DNA of 64,000 bases from Aeromonas tecta (lineage in GTDB: Bacteria; Pseudomonadota; Gammaproteobacteria; Enterobacterales; Aeromonadaceae), in NCBI RefSeq assembly GCF_000820185.1, contig NZ_CDCA01000022.1, positions 124,323 to 188,322 on the forward strand, written 5' to 3'. Below, in pieces: positions 35,186 through 43,442 of the stretch (position 1 is the stretch's first letter; the number at the start of each line of letters is the position of its first letter). The notes beneath the pieces were generated by a model that made no database searches, was not told the DNA's origin, and worked only from the letters and a program-made list of their open reading frames with translations. Both the position numbers and the translations under genes were made by a program.

Positions 35186-36580
35186 TTAGTAGTCATCGTC
35201 AAAGGCCGGGCCGGCGTAGTTGTCGAACCGGGAGAACTGACCCTGGAAGGTGAGTCGTATTCTTCCTATGGGGCCGTTACGCTGCTTGCCGATGATGATC
35301 TCGGCGATGCCCTTGTCGGGGCTGTCGTCGTGATAGACCTCGTCGCGGTAGATGAACATGATCAAATCCGCATCCTGCTCAATGGAGCCGGATTCCCGCA
35401 GATCCGAGTTGACTGGGCGCTTGTCGGCACGCTGCTCCAGGCTTCGGTTCAACTGGGAGAGCGCCACCACCGGGCACTGCAACTCTTTCGCCAACGCCTT
35501 GAGGGAGCGGGAGATTTCACCGATCTCCAGGGTTCGGTTGTCAGACAGTGACGGCACCCGCATCAGCTGCAGGTAGTCGATCATGATCATGGACAGACCC
35601 CCGTGCTCACGAGCGATGCGGCGCGCACGGGAGCGCACGTCGGTCGGTGTCAAACCCGAGGCGTCGTCTATGTACATCTTGCCCTTCTCGAGCAACAACC
35701 CCATGGTGGAGGAGAGCCGCGCCCAATCCTCGTCGTCGAGCTGACCGGTCCGCACCTTGGTCTGATCGATGCGCCCGACTGAGGCGAGCATACGCATGAT
35801 GATCTGCTCGGAGGGCATCTCGAGGGAGAAGATCAGCACCGGCTTGTCGGCGGTGAGCGCCGCGTGCTCGCACAGGTTCATGGCAAAGGTGGTCTTGCCC
35901 ATGGAGGGACGGGCCGCGACGATAATGAGGTCCGAGCGCTGCAGACCGGCGGTCATCTTGTCCAGATCCCCGTAACCGCTGGAGACCCCGGTCACCCCGT
36001 TGTGGGGGGTCTTGAACAGCTCTTCAATCTTGTCGACCGTCTGCTCCAGAATGAGCTTAAGGGGCTGCGGCCCCTCGTTGGCGCTGGTGCGCTGCTCGGC
36101 AATCTGGAACACCTTGCTCTCGGCCAAATCCAGCAGATCGCCTGAGGTGCGGCCTTGGGGCTCGTAACCTGCCTCGACTATCTCGTTGGCTACGCTAATC
36201 ATCTCCCGCACCACCGCCCGCTCGCGCACGATTTCGGCGTAGGCGTTGATGTTGGCAGCGCTCGGGGTGTTCTTGGCGATCTCCACCAGATAGGCAAAAC
36301 CTCCCGACTCTTCCAGCTGCTCGGAGCGCTCCAGCTCTTCCTGCAGGGTGATGAGATCGATTGGGTTACCCGCGTTGGTGAGGCGGGTCATGGCCTGGAA
36401 GATGAGGCGGTGGGGACGGCTGTAGAAATCCTTGTCGATCACCCGCTCGGCCACCCGATCCCAGGCATCGTTATCCAGCATCAGGCCGCCCAGTACGGAC
36501 TGCTCGGCCTCAAAGGAGTGGGGGGGAACTTTCAGCTGTTGTGTCTTGGCGTCTTTTTTCGCCGTCACTTGCTCTGCCAT
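35186..36580 (-). CDS. dnaB: Replicative DNA helicase DnaB
   Basis: DnaB is the hexameric 5'-3' helicase of the replication fork. The protein has 464 residues, comparable to the E. coli enzyme. The N-terminal primase-interaction domain contains PPHSFEAEQSVLGGLMLDN. The RecA-like C-terminal domain has Walker A ARPSMGKTT, Walker B LSMIMIDYLQLM and the conserved SRSLKALAKELQCPVVALSQ. No intein is present. ATG at 36580 gives MAEQVTAKK, and ATG at 36586 two codons upstream is an alternative. Neither has a clear Shine-Dalgarno. alr follows downstream. Confidence 0.96.
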   Translation of the reverse strand: MAEQVTAKKDAKTQQLKVPPHSFEAEQSVLGGLMLDNDAWDRVAERVIDKDFYSRPHRLIFQAMTRLTNAGNPIDLITLQEELERSEQLEESGGFAYLVEIAKNTPSAANINAYAEIVRERAVVREMISVANEIVEAGYEPQGRTSGDLLDLAESKVFQIAEQRTSANEGPQPLKLILEQTVDKIEELFKTPHNGVTGVSSGYGDLDKMTAGLQRSDLIIVAARPSMGKTTFAMNLCEHAALTADKPVLIFSLEMPSEQIIMRMLASVGRIDQTKVRTGQLDDEDWARLSSTMGLLLEKGKMYIDDASGLTPTDVRSRARRIAREHGGLSMIMIDYLQLMRVPSLSDNRTLEIGEISRSLKALAKELQCPVVALSQLNRSLEQRADKRPVNSDLRESGSIEQDADLIMFIYRDEVYHDDSPDKGIAEIIIGKQRNGPIGRIRLTFQGQFSRFDNYAGPAFDDDY

Positions 36581-36730
36581 ACACATAAAAACCGCAGCGG
36601 GAAGGGGACGGGAATTTTACAAAAGAAACCCCGTCATCGCGAGCGCTAATGCGCCCTATTAACGTCACTCTGGCGCAACCGTCCTCCCATGGGTTGCCAT
36701 CACTGCACCTGGGTATGAGGTTGTACCTCC

Positions 36731-36832
36731 TCACACCACGATAAAGGGCCAGATCAGGGTCTGATCCTGCACCTTGGCTCTCGCCTTGTTGCGCTGTCTG
36801 CGTACCGTTCTACTCGGTCGTCTATTTTTCAT
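36731..36832 (-). CDS. Possible small basic protein (33 residues)
   Basis: This short frame starts MKNRRPSRTVRRQRNKARAK, with 11 Lys/Arg in the first 20 residues, and ends in the hydrophobic tail TLIWPFIVV. A GGAG sits eight bases before the ATG, a good ribosome-binding site. It lies alone between dnaB and the divergent Tim44-domain gene. I do not recognise a family. The strong start signal and very uneven composition argue for a real gene, but 33 codons is within the range of chance. Confidence 0.45.
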   Translation of the reverse strand: MKNRRPSRTVRRQRNKARAKVQDQTLIWPFIVV

Positions 36833-37001
36833 GGTTATTCTCCGCTGAGCGCCCCGGGAAGGGGCAATCTGTTCATGAATAATTCATGCCAAACATGTTA
36901 ATCATAGTCGCAAGCTGCACCACAAAAAGGGATTGGCAGCCTGCCATGCGCCTCGCACAAGCAGAGCATGCCCCCATCCACATGAGAGTGAAAGAGTCAA
37001 A

Positions 37002-37853
37002 ATGAAAAAGATGCTGACCCTGTTTGCCGTGATCCTGGCCATAGGCCTCGGGGCACCCATCGCCGAAGCCAAGAAATTTGGCGGCGGCAAATCCTTTGGC
37101 AAGAGCTACAAGACGGCGCCGGCGCAACCGGCTCCGAACGCAGCACCAGTGAACGGCAAAAACCCGACTCTGGCTGCGGCGCCCAAGAAGAGCGGCATGA
37201 TGGGTGGCCTGCTCGGCGGCCTGCTGGCTGGCGGCCTGTTCGCCTATCTGCTGGGTAGCGGTGCATTTGAAGGTCTGCAGGGCATGGATATGCTGCTGAT
37301 CGCTATGCTGGCCCTGGGTGCCGTCTTCCTGTTCCGTGCCATGCGCAAGAACAAGGCGGCGACGGCCCAGCCACAGGCTGCCTATGCGGGCTATCAGCCT
37401 CCCCAGGCCCCGCAGCAGTTCGAGCAGAGCAACAGCGCCCCGCAGGCAACCGGCTTTGCCGACAGTGACGTGCCGTTCCGTCTGCCCCCGGGCTTTGACA
37501 TGAATGGTTTCCTGTCCGGTGCCCGCGATCACTATCGCACCCTGCAAGAGGCCTGGAACAAGAACGATCTGGAGAAGGTACGCGAGTACGTGAGCCCCGA
37601 GCTGTTCGAAAACCTCAAGGCCGAACGTGCCGAACTGACCGGCGAGCAGCATACCGAAGTGATGTACGTGGACACCCAGCTGGTGCGCGCCGACTACGGC
37701 AGCGACTGGGCCCAGGTCAGCGTGCGCTTCAGCGGTCGCTACATGGACCGTCAGGAGAACGTCGAGGAAGACATCAAAGAGGTGTGGCACCTCGAGCGTA
37801 ACCTGGCCAAGGACAATGCTCCCTGGCACATCGCCGGCATCGAGCAGCTGTAA
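37002..37853 (+). CDS. Tim44-like domain membrane protein
   Basis: The 283-residue product begins with a signal peptide (MKKMLTLFAVILAIGLGAPI, AEAKK), then a low-complexity Gly/Lys/Pro segment. Two hydrophobic segments follow, GLLGGLLAGGLFAYLLG and MLLIAMLALGAVFLF. The C-terminal half, from about residue 165 (DMNGFLSGARDHYRTLQEAW), is a Tim44/mL45-like domain ending WHLERNLAKDNAPWHIAGIE. Bacterial members are inner-membrane proteins of unknown role. ATG at 37002 is chosen because the frame upstream lacks a plausible start and the signal peptide begins here. Confidence 0.85.
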   Translation: MKKMLTLFAVILAIGLGAPIAEAKKFGGGKSFGKSYKTAPAQPAPNAAPVNGKNPTLAAAPKKSGMMGGLLGGLLAGGLFAYLLGSGAFEGLQGMDMLLIAMLALGAVFLFRAMRKNKAATAQPQAAYAGYQPPQAPQQFEQSNSAPQATGFADSDVPFRLPPGFDMNGFLSGARDHYRTLQEAWNKNDLEKVREYVSPELFENLKAERAELTGEQHTEVMYVDTQLVRADYGSDWAQVSVRFSGRYMDRQENVEEDIKEVWHLERNLAKDNAPWHIAGIEQL

Positions 37854-37873
37854 GGCTCTCCATCCGGAAAGTA

Positions 37874-37899
37874 AAAAGGCGACCTCAGGGTCGCCTTTT
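37874..37899 (+). terminator. Terminator after the Tim44-domain gene
   Basis: AAAAGGCGACC-TCAG-GGTCGCCTTTT, an 11-bp perfect stem with a T-run. Confidence 0.88.
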
Positions 37900-38000
37900 C
37901 TATTTCGGAGTCCTGAATGCTATTGCACTGTGGCAATGGCTCTCAGCTCAGTCACTCTCGTTAATAACAACCTCATCAATTTTATGAGGCACCATGAATA

Positions 38001-38027
38001 AAAAAGGCAGCCCATGGCTGCCTTTTT
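38001..38027. terminator. Terminator of the nucleotidase gene (minus strand)
   Basis: AAAAAGGCAGCC-CAT-GGCTGCCTTTTT, a 12-bp stem with A and T flanks, 26 bp beyond the stop of the minus-strand nucleotidase gene. Confidence 0.88.
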
Positions 38028-38052
38028 TAATTACTAACAGAGTGCCTGAATA

Positions 38053-39723
38053 TTATTGGCAGCCCGCGGTTGAGGGAGAGTTCAAATAACTGACTTCCCC
38101 ATTGGGCTGATAATCGGCCACCTGGATAGTCTTCTTCAGCTCAACGAACTCTTTCAATACGGCGGCATCCACCAGACCCGCATTGATGGTATTGATCTTC
38201 GGATAACCATCACCACCCGCCGCGCTGAAGCTCGGAATGGCGAAGCTGTAAGTCGCAGCAGGATCAAACGCCTTGCCACCCACGCTGGTGATGGTCACGC
38301 TCTTGGCTTGGCAATCGACCGCCATGTTGATGCCACCAAACTGAGCATAGCCGCCGGTGGTGCGGGTCTTGGTTGCCACCTGGCCCAGGTAGGTCACCAG
38401 CTCGCTGCCCTTCATCTCGGCCTTGTTTACCGTATTGCCAAAGGGGTGAACCAGCAGCACGCTGCGGTAGCTGATGTCACCGGCAGCGATGGAGTCACGT
38501 ACCCCACCGGAGTTGACGATGGCAAAGTCAGCGTTCAACTTCTGCGCCGTGGCGGCAGTGATGAGGCGTCCCAAGTTGGTCTGTTGAGCGCGCACGACAG
38601 CCCGATCCCCTTCCAGCTTGCCATCGGTGGAACCGATCACTACCCCAAGTTCCTGCTGCCCCTTCTCTTGATAGCCGAGCAAGGTGTTGTAAAGTTCGGG
38701 GTCCTTGGTGATTTCCTCCTGAATGAAGGCGCCTTTGCTGTCTTTCAGGTTGACCGGGATCAGCTCATAGCTGGTCAGGGTCAGCTTGCCATTTTGGTAA
38801 TCAAACTGGGCGCGTCCCACATACTTGCCCCACTCGTGAGCCTGCATGATCCAGGTGCCATTTTGCTGATCCGGCTGGCAATCGTCACCCGGCTGGAAGT
38901 TGGCGTACTTGTCCGGGGTACCCGGCTCCATGCAGACCGGGTTCTGGGAGTGACCACCAATGATGGCGTCCAGGGTACCGGCCGGCAGTGCCCGCGCCAT
39001 CTCCACATCGCCTGGGGCATTGCTGCCGTGCTGGCCATTCTCGTAGTGACCCATGTGGGTGATGGCGAAGACCAGATTCGCTTCCTTGTTGCTGCGAATC
39101 TGCTGCCCCAGCTTGGCCGCTTCCGTGGTCGGATCGCGGAATTCCAGTGTCTGGACGTTGTTGGGATCCACCAGCTGGGCGGTGTCTTCGGTGGTCAGAC
39201 CCAGCACGGCGACCTTGAGGCCATTGTCCAGCTTGAACACCTTGTAGGGATCGAAGTAGCGCTTGCCGCTGGCCTTGTCGTATATGTTGGCGGAGATCAT
39301 GGGGAACTTGGCCCACTCGCGCTGTTTCTCGAGGATGCTCAAGGGGTTGTCGAACTCGTGGTTACCCACCGCCATGGCATCGTAGCGAATGCTGTTCATG
39401 GCCATGAAGTCTGGCTCGGCATCCTGCAGATCGGACTCGGGCACCCCGGTATTCACATCACCACCGGACAGCACCAGTACCTCGCTGCCCGCCGCCTTGG
39501 CCTCGCCGCGCAGGCGCTCGACCAGGGTCTTCTGGGCCGCCATGCCATATTCACCCTTGTCGTTGTGCCAGAAACGACCATGGGTATCGTTGGTGTGCAG
39601 GACGGTCAGTTTGCAGACATTTTCAGTGCAGGGGGCGACACTTTCGTTCTTGGAGGTATTACAACCACTCAGCGCAGCGAGCACAGCCAGTGCGACACTT
39701 CCTTTGATAAATTTATAATGCAT
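38053..39723 (-). CDS. ushA: Periplasmic 5'-nucleotidase / UDP-sugar hydrolase lipoprotein (UshA family)
   Basis: The enzyme would dephosphorylate external nucleotides and related compounds. The 556-residue precursor has a lipobox (LAALSGC, Cys21), so it should be lipid-anchored. The metallophosphatase domain carries the two-metal motifs HTNDTHGRFW, LSGGDVNTG, GNHEFDNPL, ITHMGHYEN and IIGGHSQNP. The C-terminal 5'-nucleotidase domain contains NSGGVRDSIAAGDISYR and FSAAGGDGYPK. The start at 39723 is preferred because AGGTG lies eight bases upstream; ATG 39729 is too close to it. A NadN-like NAD nucleotidase is an alternative name. Confidence 0.88.
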   Translation of the reverse strand: MHYKFIKGSVALAVLAALSGCNTSKNESVAPCTENVCKLTVLHTNDTHGRFWHNDKGEYGMAAQKTLVERLRGEAKAAGSEVLVLSGGDVNTGVPESDLQDAEPDFMAMNSIRYDAMAVGNHEFDNPLSILEKQREWAKFPMISANIYDKASGKRYFDPYKVFKLDNGLKVAVLGLTTEDTAQLVDPNNVQTLEFRDPTTEAAKLGQQIRSNKEANLVFAITHMGHYENGQHGSNAPGDVEMARALPAGTLDAIIGGHSQNPVCMEPGTPDKYANFQPGDDCQPDQQNGTWIMQAHEWGKYVGRAQFDYQNGKLTLTSYELIPVNLKDSKGAFIQEEITKDPELYNTLLGYQEKGQQELGVVIGSTDGKLEGDRAVVRAQQTNLGRLITAATAQKLNADFAIVNSGGVRDSIAAGDISYRSVLLVHPFGNTVNKAEMKGSELVTYLGQVATKTRTTGGYAQFGGINMAVDCQAKSVTITSVGGKAFDPAATYSFAIPSFSAAGGDGYPKINTINAGLVDAAVLKEFVELKKTIQVADYQPNGEVSYLNSPSTAGCQ

Positions 39724-39980
39724 TTCCATATCACCTTTTTATATTGTTATTGGACGACCCAGCCTCGGGTCGGGCGGTAATATAACAAACAACTTGTGAC
39801 GCTTTTTCATCGACGACTCACAAATTCCGCTAAATGTGATCACCCACGCAACCTGTTTTCTCATTCTGATATTCGGCGCATTTTTCACCCGTATTCCAGC
39901 CCATCAAACGTACCTGGATGGCAGCCTGACGCGGGCAGTTATGGCATACTTCCGTCCATTGATGCCAAGGAGAGCCGTGA

Positions 39981-40322
39981 ATGGCAAAGTACGACAAGAT
40001 TTCCCCCGAGACCCAGCAAGAGGCGATGAAGATCGCCCGCGCCAATCAGAAACCCGGCCAGACCAAGGAGCAGACCCAGCTGATCGCCCAGGGGATCCAA
40101 AAGGGGGTAGACGAATACAAGAAGCAGATGAAGGCGCGGGCCCGCGAAGCCAGCCGCCAGAAGAAACTGCAAGCCAAGGCGAAGCAGCCAGCGCCGGGTG
40201 AGCACGAGGAAGAAGTCCATGAGATCGAGCTGGTCGAGATCACCCGCCAGCATCCCCTGCCTTGGGCGCTGCTGGTGCTGAGCTGGCTGGGCTTTGCCGC
40301 TGCCTGGTTCTGGCTGCACTGA
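39981..40322 (+). CDS. DUF2956 family protein
   Basis: This 113-residue protein matches DUF2956: it begins KYDKISPETQQEAMKIARAN, has a long charged helical region (KKQMKARAREASRQKKLQAK) and ends with a single transmembrane helix (PWALLVLSWLGFAAAWFW). It is probably a tail-anchored inner-membrane protein. The family function is unknown. Confidence 0.85.
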   Translation: MAKYDKISPETQQEAMKIARANQKPGQTKEQTQLIAQGIQKGVDEYKKQMKARAREASRQKKLQAKAKQPAPGEHEEEVHEIELVEITRQHPLPWALLVLSWLGFAAAWFWLH

Positions 40323-40439
40323 TCCCGCCCCAGGCAAAGGTTTGCCTGGGATCGGCTTCACAGGCTGGGGCCGACATGCTGGTCATGTCCTGCACCGGCT
40401 GATTAAATCCCGCCTCCCACCGTCTGGAGAAGCTCTATC

Positions 40440-40775
40440 ATGAATCCGGCCCCGCTCTATCTGCTGGCCCCCCTGGTGCTGTTTATCGTAACCCTGGTGC
40501 TCTATCGCATCTCGCCGCTGCGCGCCGTCGCCTCCGGCAGCGCACGCTGGTTTATTCTGCCCGCCTTCACCCTGTTCATCCTGCTTATCGTCATCAATGG
40601 CGCGGCCGATCCTGCCCAGCGCAGCCCTGGCTTTCACTGGCTGATGCCCGGGCTCGGCTTCGCCCTTAGCTTGTTCCCGGCCCTGCCCAAGGCGCTGGTG
40701 CCCCGTCTGGCCATCAAGGAGGGTGCCTTCGCCGCCCTCGGGTTGATGCTGATGAGTCTGGGCATGGTGTATTAA
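40440..40775 (+). CDS. Hypothetical membrane protein
   Basis: The 111-residue product has four predicted hydrophobic segments: LYLLAPLVLFIVTLVLY, WFILPAFTLFILLIVI, FHWLMPGLGFALSLFPAL and GAFAALGLMLMSLGMVY. I do not recognise a family. The start follows a GGAGAAG with suitable spacing. It may be co-transcribed with the DUF2956 gene 117 bp upstream. Confidence 0.7.
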   Translation: MNPAPLYLLAPLVLFIVTLVLYRISPLRAVASGSARWFILPAFTLFILLIVINGAADPAQRSPGFHWLMPGLGFALSLFPALPKALVPRLAIKEGAFAALGLMLMSLGMVY

Positions 40776-40903
40776 CAGAAGGTGTATTGACCGCTGAGTA
40801 TGCTGATTGCTGACTGACCAAGAGGCGCTCTGTGACGGGCGCCTCTTGTACAAACAATGGCCAATGGGCATCTTGGTGAGAGGATCGCCAGCCAGGAGGC
40901 CAG

Positions 40904-41773
40904 ATGCACAACCCGCCCGACTTCATGACCCTGTGGGATTATCAGGATCCCGCCGCCAGCGCAGCGCGCTTTCATGCCCTGCTGGCCGAGACCCAGGCCA
41001 GCGCCGAGCCGCAATATCAGCTGGAACTGCTGACCCAGCTCGCCCGCACCCATTCCCTACAACGCCAGTTTACAGAAGCGCACCAGCTGCTGGACGAGAT
41101 AGAAACCCGCCTCACCGATGCGACACCAAGAGCAAGGCTGCGCGCCCTGCTGGAGCGGGGTCGCTGTTTCAACTCGGCAGGAGACAAGACGCGAGCCAGA
41201 GCCCTGTTCGAACAGGCATGGCCGCTGGGGCTCCAGCTTGGGGAAGATTATCTCGCCATCGACGCGGCCAACATGGTGGCCATCACGGCCCCGCTGGAAG
41301 AGCGGAGCCGCTGGCAGCAACTGGCCATGGTCCTGGCGGAGCGTAGTCAGGATGAGCAGGCGCGCGGCTGGCTACCGAGCCTTTACCACCATCAGGGCTG
41401 GACTCTGTTCGAACTGGGGCGACTCGAAGAAGCCAGGGCTTGTCAGCAGAAGTGTCTGAGCTGGCATGAGCAACATGGCAACCCCGCCAAGGCTTTTATA
41501 GCCCGCTGGAGTCTGGCCCGTCTCAGCCGGGCCCAGGGACAGCACCAGCAGGCGATGAGCGAGCTGAGGCAATTGCAAACCGACATGGCGGAGGTCAAGG
41601 AACCAGAGGATGGTTATCTGTTCGAGGAGCTGGGGGAGAATGGCCTGATGCTGGACGATCCAAGCGCTCCTGAGTACTTTGCCCGCGCCTGGTTCCTGCT
41701 ATCGCGCGATGGCTGGCTGCAGGCCAACGAAGGGAAGCGGCTGGCAAGGCTCAAGCATCTCGCCAAACTGTAA
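40904..41773 (+). CDS. Hypothetical TPR-like helical-repeat protein
   Basis: This 289-residue soluble protein consists of helical pairs resembling tetratricopeptide repeats, for example ARLRALLERGRCFNSAGDKT, then RARALFEQAW, and HQGWTLFELGRLEEARACQQ. AGGAGG is near the start. No enzymatic domain is visible, and TPR proteins act in protein-protein contacts. Its 3' end faces the LuxO-type gene, and a remnant of that gene fills the gap. Confidence 0.72.
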   Translation: MHNPPDFMTLWDYQDPAASAARFHALLAETQASAEPQYQLELLTQLARTHSLQRQFTEAHQLLDEIETRLTDATPRARLRALLERGRCFNSAGDKTRARALFEQAWPLGLQLGEDYLAIDAANMVAITAPLEERSRWQQLAMVLAERSQDEQARGWLPSLYHHQGWTLFELGRLEEARACQQKCLSWHEQHGNPAKAFIARWSLARLSRAQGQHQQAMSELRQLQTDMAEVKEPEDGYLFEELGENGLMLDDPSAPEYFARAWFLLSRDGWLQANEGKRLARLKHLAKL

Positions 41774-41805
41774 CCCCGGACAGGGCAGGTCATAGACCCG
41801 CCAGC

Positions 41806-41870
41806 TCAGCTTGACCACTTCCCTGCCTTGCTTCTTGCGATAGATGGACAGAGCTTGAGTGGGCTGAGCT
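41806..41870 (-). pseudogene. Remnant of the 3' end of a luxO-like gene
   Basis: The 22-base string at 41826-41847 is identical to 41912-41933 inside the end of the intact regulator gene and encodes IYRKKQG of its recognition helix. Similarity fades on both sides, with scattered matches such as TCAGCCC upstream. The fragment lies about 40 bp beyond the regulator's stop, in the same orientation. It has no start and no matching stop. Confidence 0.65.
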
Positions 41871-41886
41871 CCAATTGCACGCAGCG

Positions 41887-43302
41887 TCAGCCTTGGTTTG
41901 CCTCGTCCCAACCTTGCTTCTTGCGATAGATGGTGGAGGGGCTGATTTCCAGCAGGGCCGCGGCCTTGGGAATATTGCCATCGCAGCTGGCGATGGCCTG
42001 CTCTATGGTCTCCTTCTCCACCAACCAGAGCGGGCGAATGGGCACATTGCGCGGCGCAGGGGCGCTGGCGTCATCTCGGGGCGCTGACATGGCTGCCTGC
42101 AGGGCACTGCCGCGGCCACCCGTTAACGGGGGTGGCAGAATGTCCGTGCTCACCCACTCCCTGTCGTTGAGCACCACTATGTTGCGCACCACGTTCTGCA
42201 ATTCACGCACGTTGCCGGGCCAGGGGTAATCGAGCAGCACCCGCACCGTCTCGGCATCGAAGTCCTTGAAACGCTTGTTCTCTTCTTTCGCATAACGCAG
42301 CAGAAGATCTCGCGCCAGCAGCAGAATATCCTCTCCACGCTCCCGCAGGGGTGGCAGACTGAGGGGGATCACGTGCAGCCGGTAGTAAAGATCTTCTCGA
42401 AAACGTCCCGCCTTCACCTCCACCAGGGGATCCCGGTTGGTGGCACAGACGAAGCGCACATCTACCGTCTCCAGCTTGCCGCTGCCGACCCGCTGCAGGG
42501 TGCCGGTCTGGATGAAACGCAGCAGCTTGCTCTGCAGATCCAAGTCCATCTCGCAGATCTCGTCCAGAAACAGGGTGCCACCGTCGGCCAGGCTGGCCGC
42601 CCCCTTGCGATCCCCCTGAGCACCGGTAAAGGATCCCTTCACGTGGCCGAAGATCTCGCTCTCCATCAGGTCATGAGGAATGGCGGCGCAGTTGAGCGCG
42701 ATGAAGGGCTGCTCCCGGCGCGGGCTGCATTGATGAATGGCCTCGGCGCACACCTCTTTGCCGGTACCGCTCTCTCCGGTGATAAACACCGTCGCCTTGC
42801 TCGGCGCAGCGCTCTCGATGATGCGATAGACCGCCTGCATCGGCATGGAGGCGCCGATGAAACCGGCAAAAGAGCTGCGCTCGAAGTTCTCCCGGTATTG
42901 GGCCACCAAGGAGCTCAGCTGCTGATGAGTCAGGGCGTTGCGGGCGGTGGCGCACAGCCGCTTGCCATCAAATGGCTTGGTCAGAAAATCGAAGGCCCCG
43001 TGGCGCATCGCCTCCACCGCCACATCGACCGAACCGTGGGCGGTGATCACCACCACGGAGCAGGGCAGTTGCTGTTCGGTGATCTGCTGCAGAATGTCCA
43101 TGCCGGACATGTCGGGCAGCTCCAGATCCAGCAACACCACCGGCGGCGGGCTCGCCATCAACTGGGCCAGCGCCTGCTGGCCACAGTCGGCCAGCAGTAC
43201 CTCATAGCCATCCTGGGCCAGATACTGCTCATAGACGACCGCCAGACTGCGGGTATCTTCCACCAGTAAGACGCGAGGTTTGTTTTCAGCCACGGGGTCC
43301 AT
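41887..43302 (-). CDS. luxO: Sigma-54-dependent response regulator, LuxO type
   Basis: The 471-residue protein has the closest visible resemblance to Vibrio LuxO, the quorum-sensing activator of Qrr small RNAs. The receiver domain has VLLVEDTRSLAVVYEQYL and phospho-acceptor Asp59 in LLDLELPDMSG. The AAA+ domain has Walker A GESGTGKE and the sigma-54 contact loop GSFTGA, where most family members have GAFTGA. RFREDLYYRLHVIPLSLPPL is also present. The Fis-type helix-turn-helix closes the protein (GNIPKAAALLEISPSTIYRK). Vibrio luxO is followed by luxU, the phosphotransfer gene, and none is seen here. A fragment of a related gene end lies downstream. Confidence 0.82.
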   Translation of the reverse strand: MDPVAENKPRVLLVEDTRSLAVVYEQYLAQDGYEVLLADCGQQALAQLMASPPPVVLLDLELPDMSGMDILQQITEQQLPCSVVVITAHGSVDVAVEAMRHGAFDFLTKPFDGKRLCATARNALTHQQLSSLVAQYRENFERSSFAGFIGASMPMQAVYRIIESAAPSKATVFITGESGTGKEVCAEAIHQCSPRREQPFIALNCAAIPHDLMESEIFGHVKGSFTGAQGDRKGAASLADGGTLFLDEICEMDLDLQSKLLRFIQTGTLQRVGSGKLETVDVRFVCATNRDPLVEVKAGRFREDLYYRLHVIPLSLPPLRERGEDILLLARDLLLRYAKEENKRFKDFDAETVRVLLDYPWPGNVRELQNVVRNIVVLNDREWVSTDILPPPLTGGRGSALQAAMSAPRDDASAPAPRNVPIRPLWLVEKETIEQAIASCDGNIPKAAALLEISPSTIYRKKQGWDEANQG

Positions 43303-43401
43303 CCTTGCGATTGATTTTGTTGTCTATTCTGGGGGTTTGCCGGCACACACTCAAGGCATGGCGGCCCTCTTTTATGAGGCAGGCACCGGACCGAGCCAAG
43401 T

Positions 43402-43427
43402 AAAACGGCTCCCTTGGGAGCCGTTTT
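43402..43427. terminator. Terminator of fkpA (minus strand)
   Basis: AAAACGGCTCCC-TT-GGGAGCCGTTTT, a 12-bp perfect stem with A and T flanks, 16 bp beyond the fkpA stop. Confidence 0.88.
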
Positions 43428-43442
43428 TGTGCAGTGTTCTGC

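Noticed and set aside
39760-39850. TGTGA and TCACA half-sites upstream of ushA, considered as a CRP site
   Set aside because: The halves (TTGTGAC and CTCACAA) are 18 bp apart instead of 6, so they cannot form one CRP site.
41699-41911. 70-codon open frame over the luxO remnant
   Set aside because: It runs through the remnant into the antisense of the TPR-like gene and begins inside the luxO tail in a scrambled context. It is better read as a pseudogene fragment.
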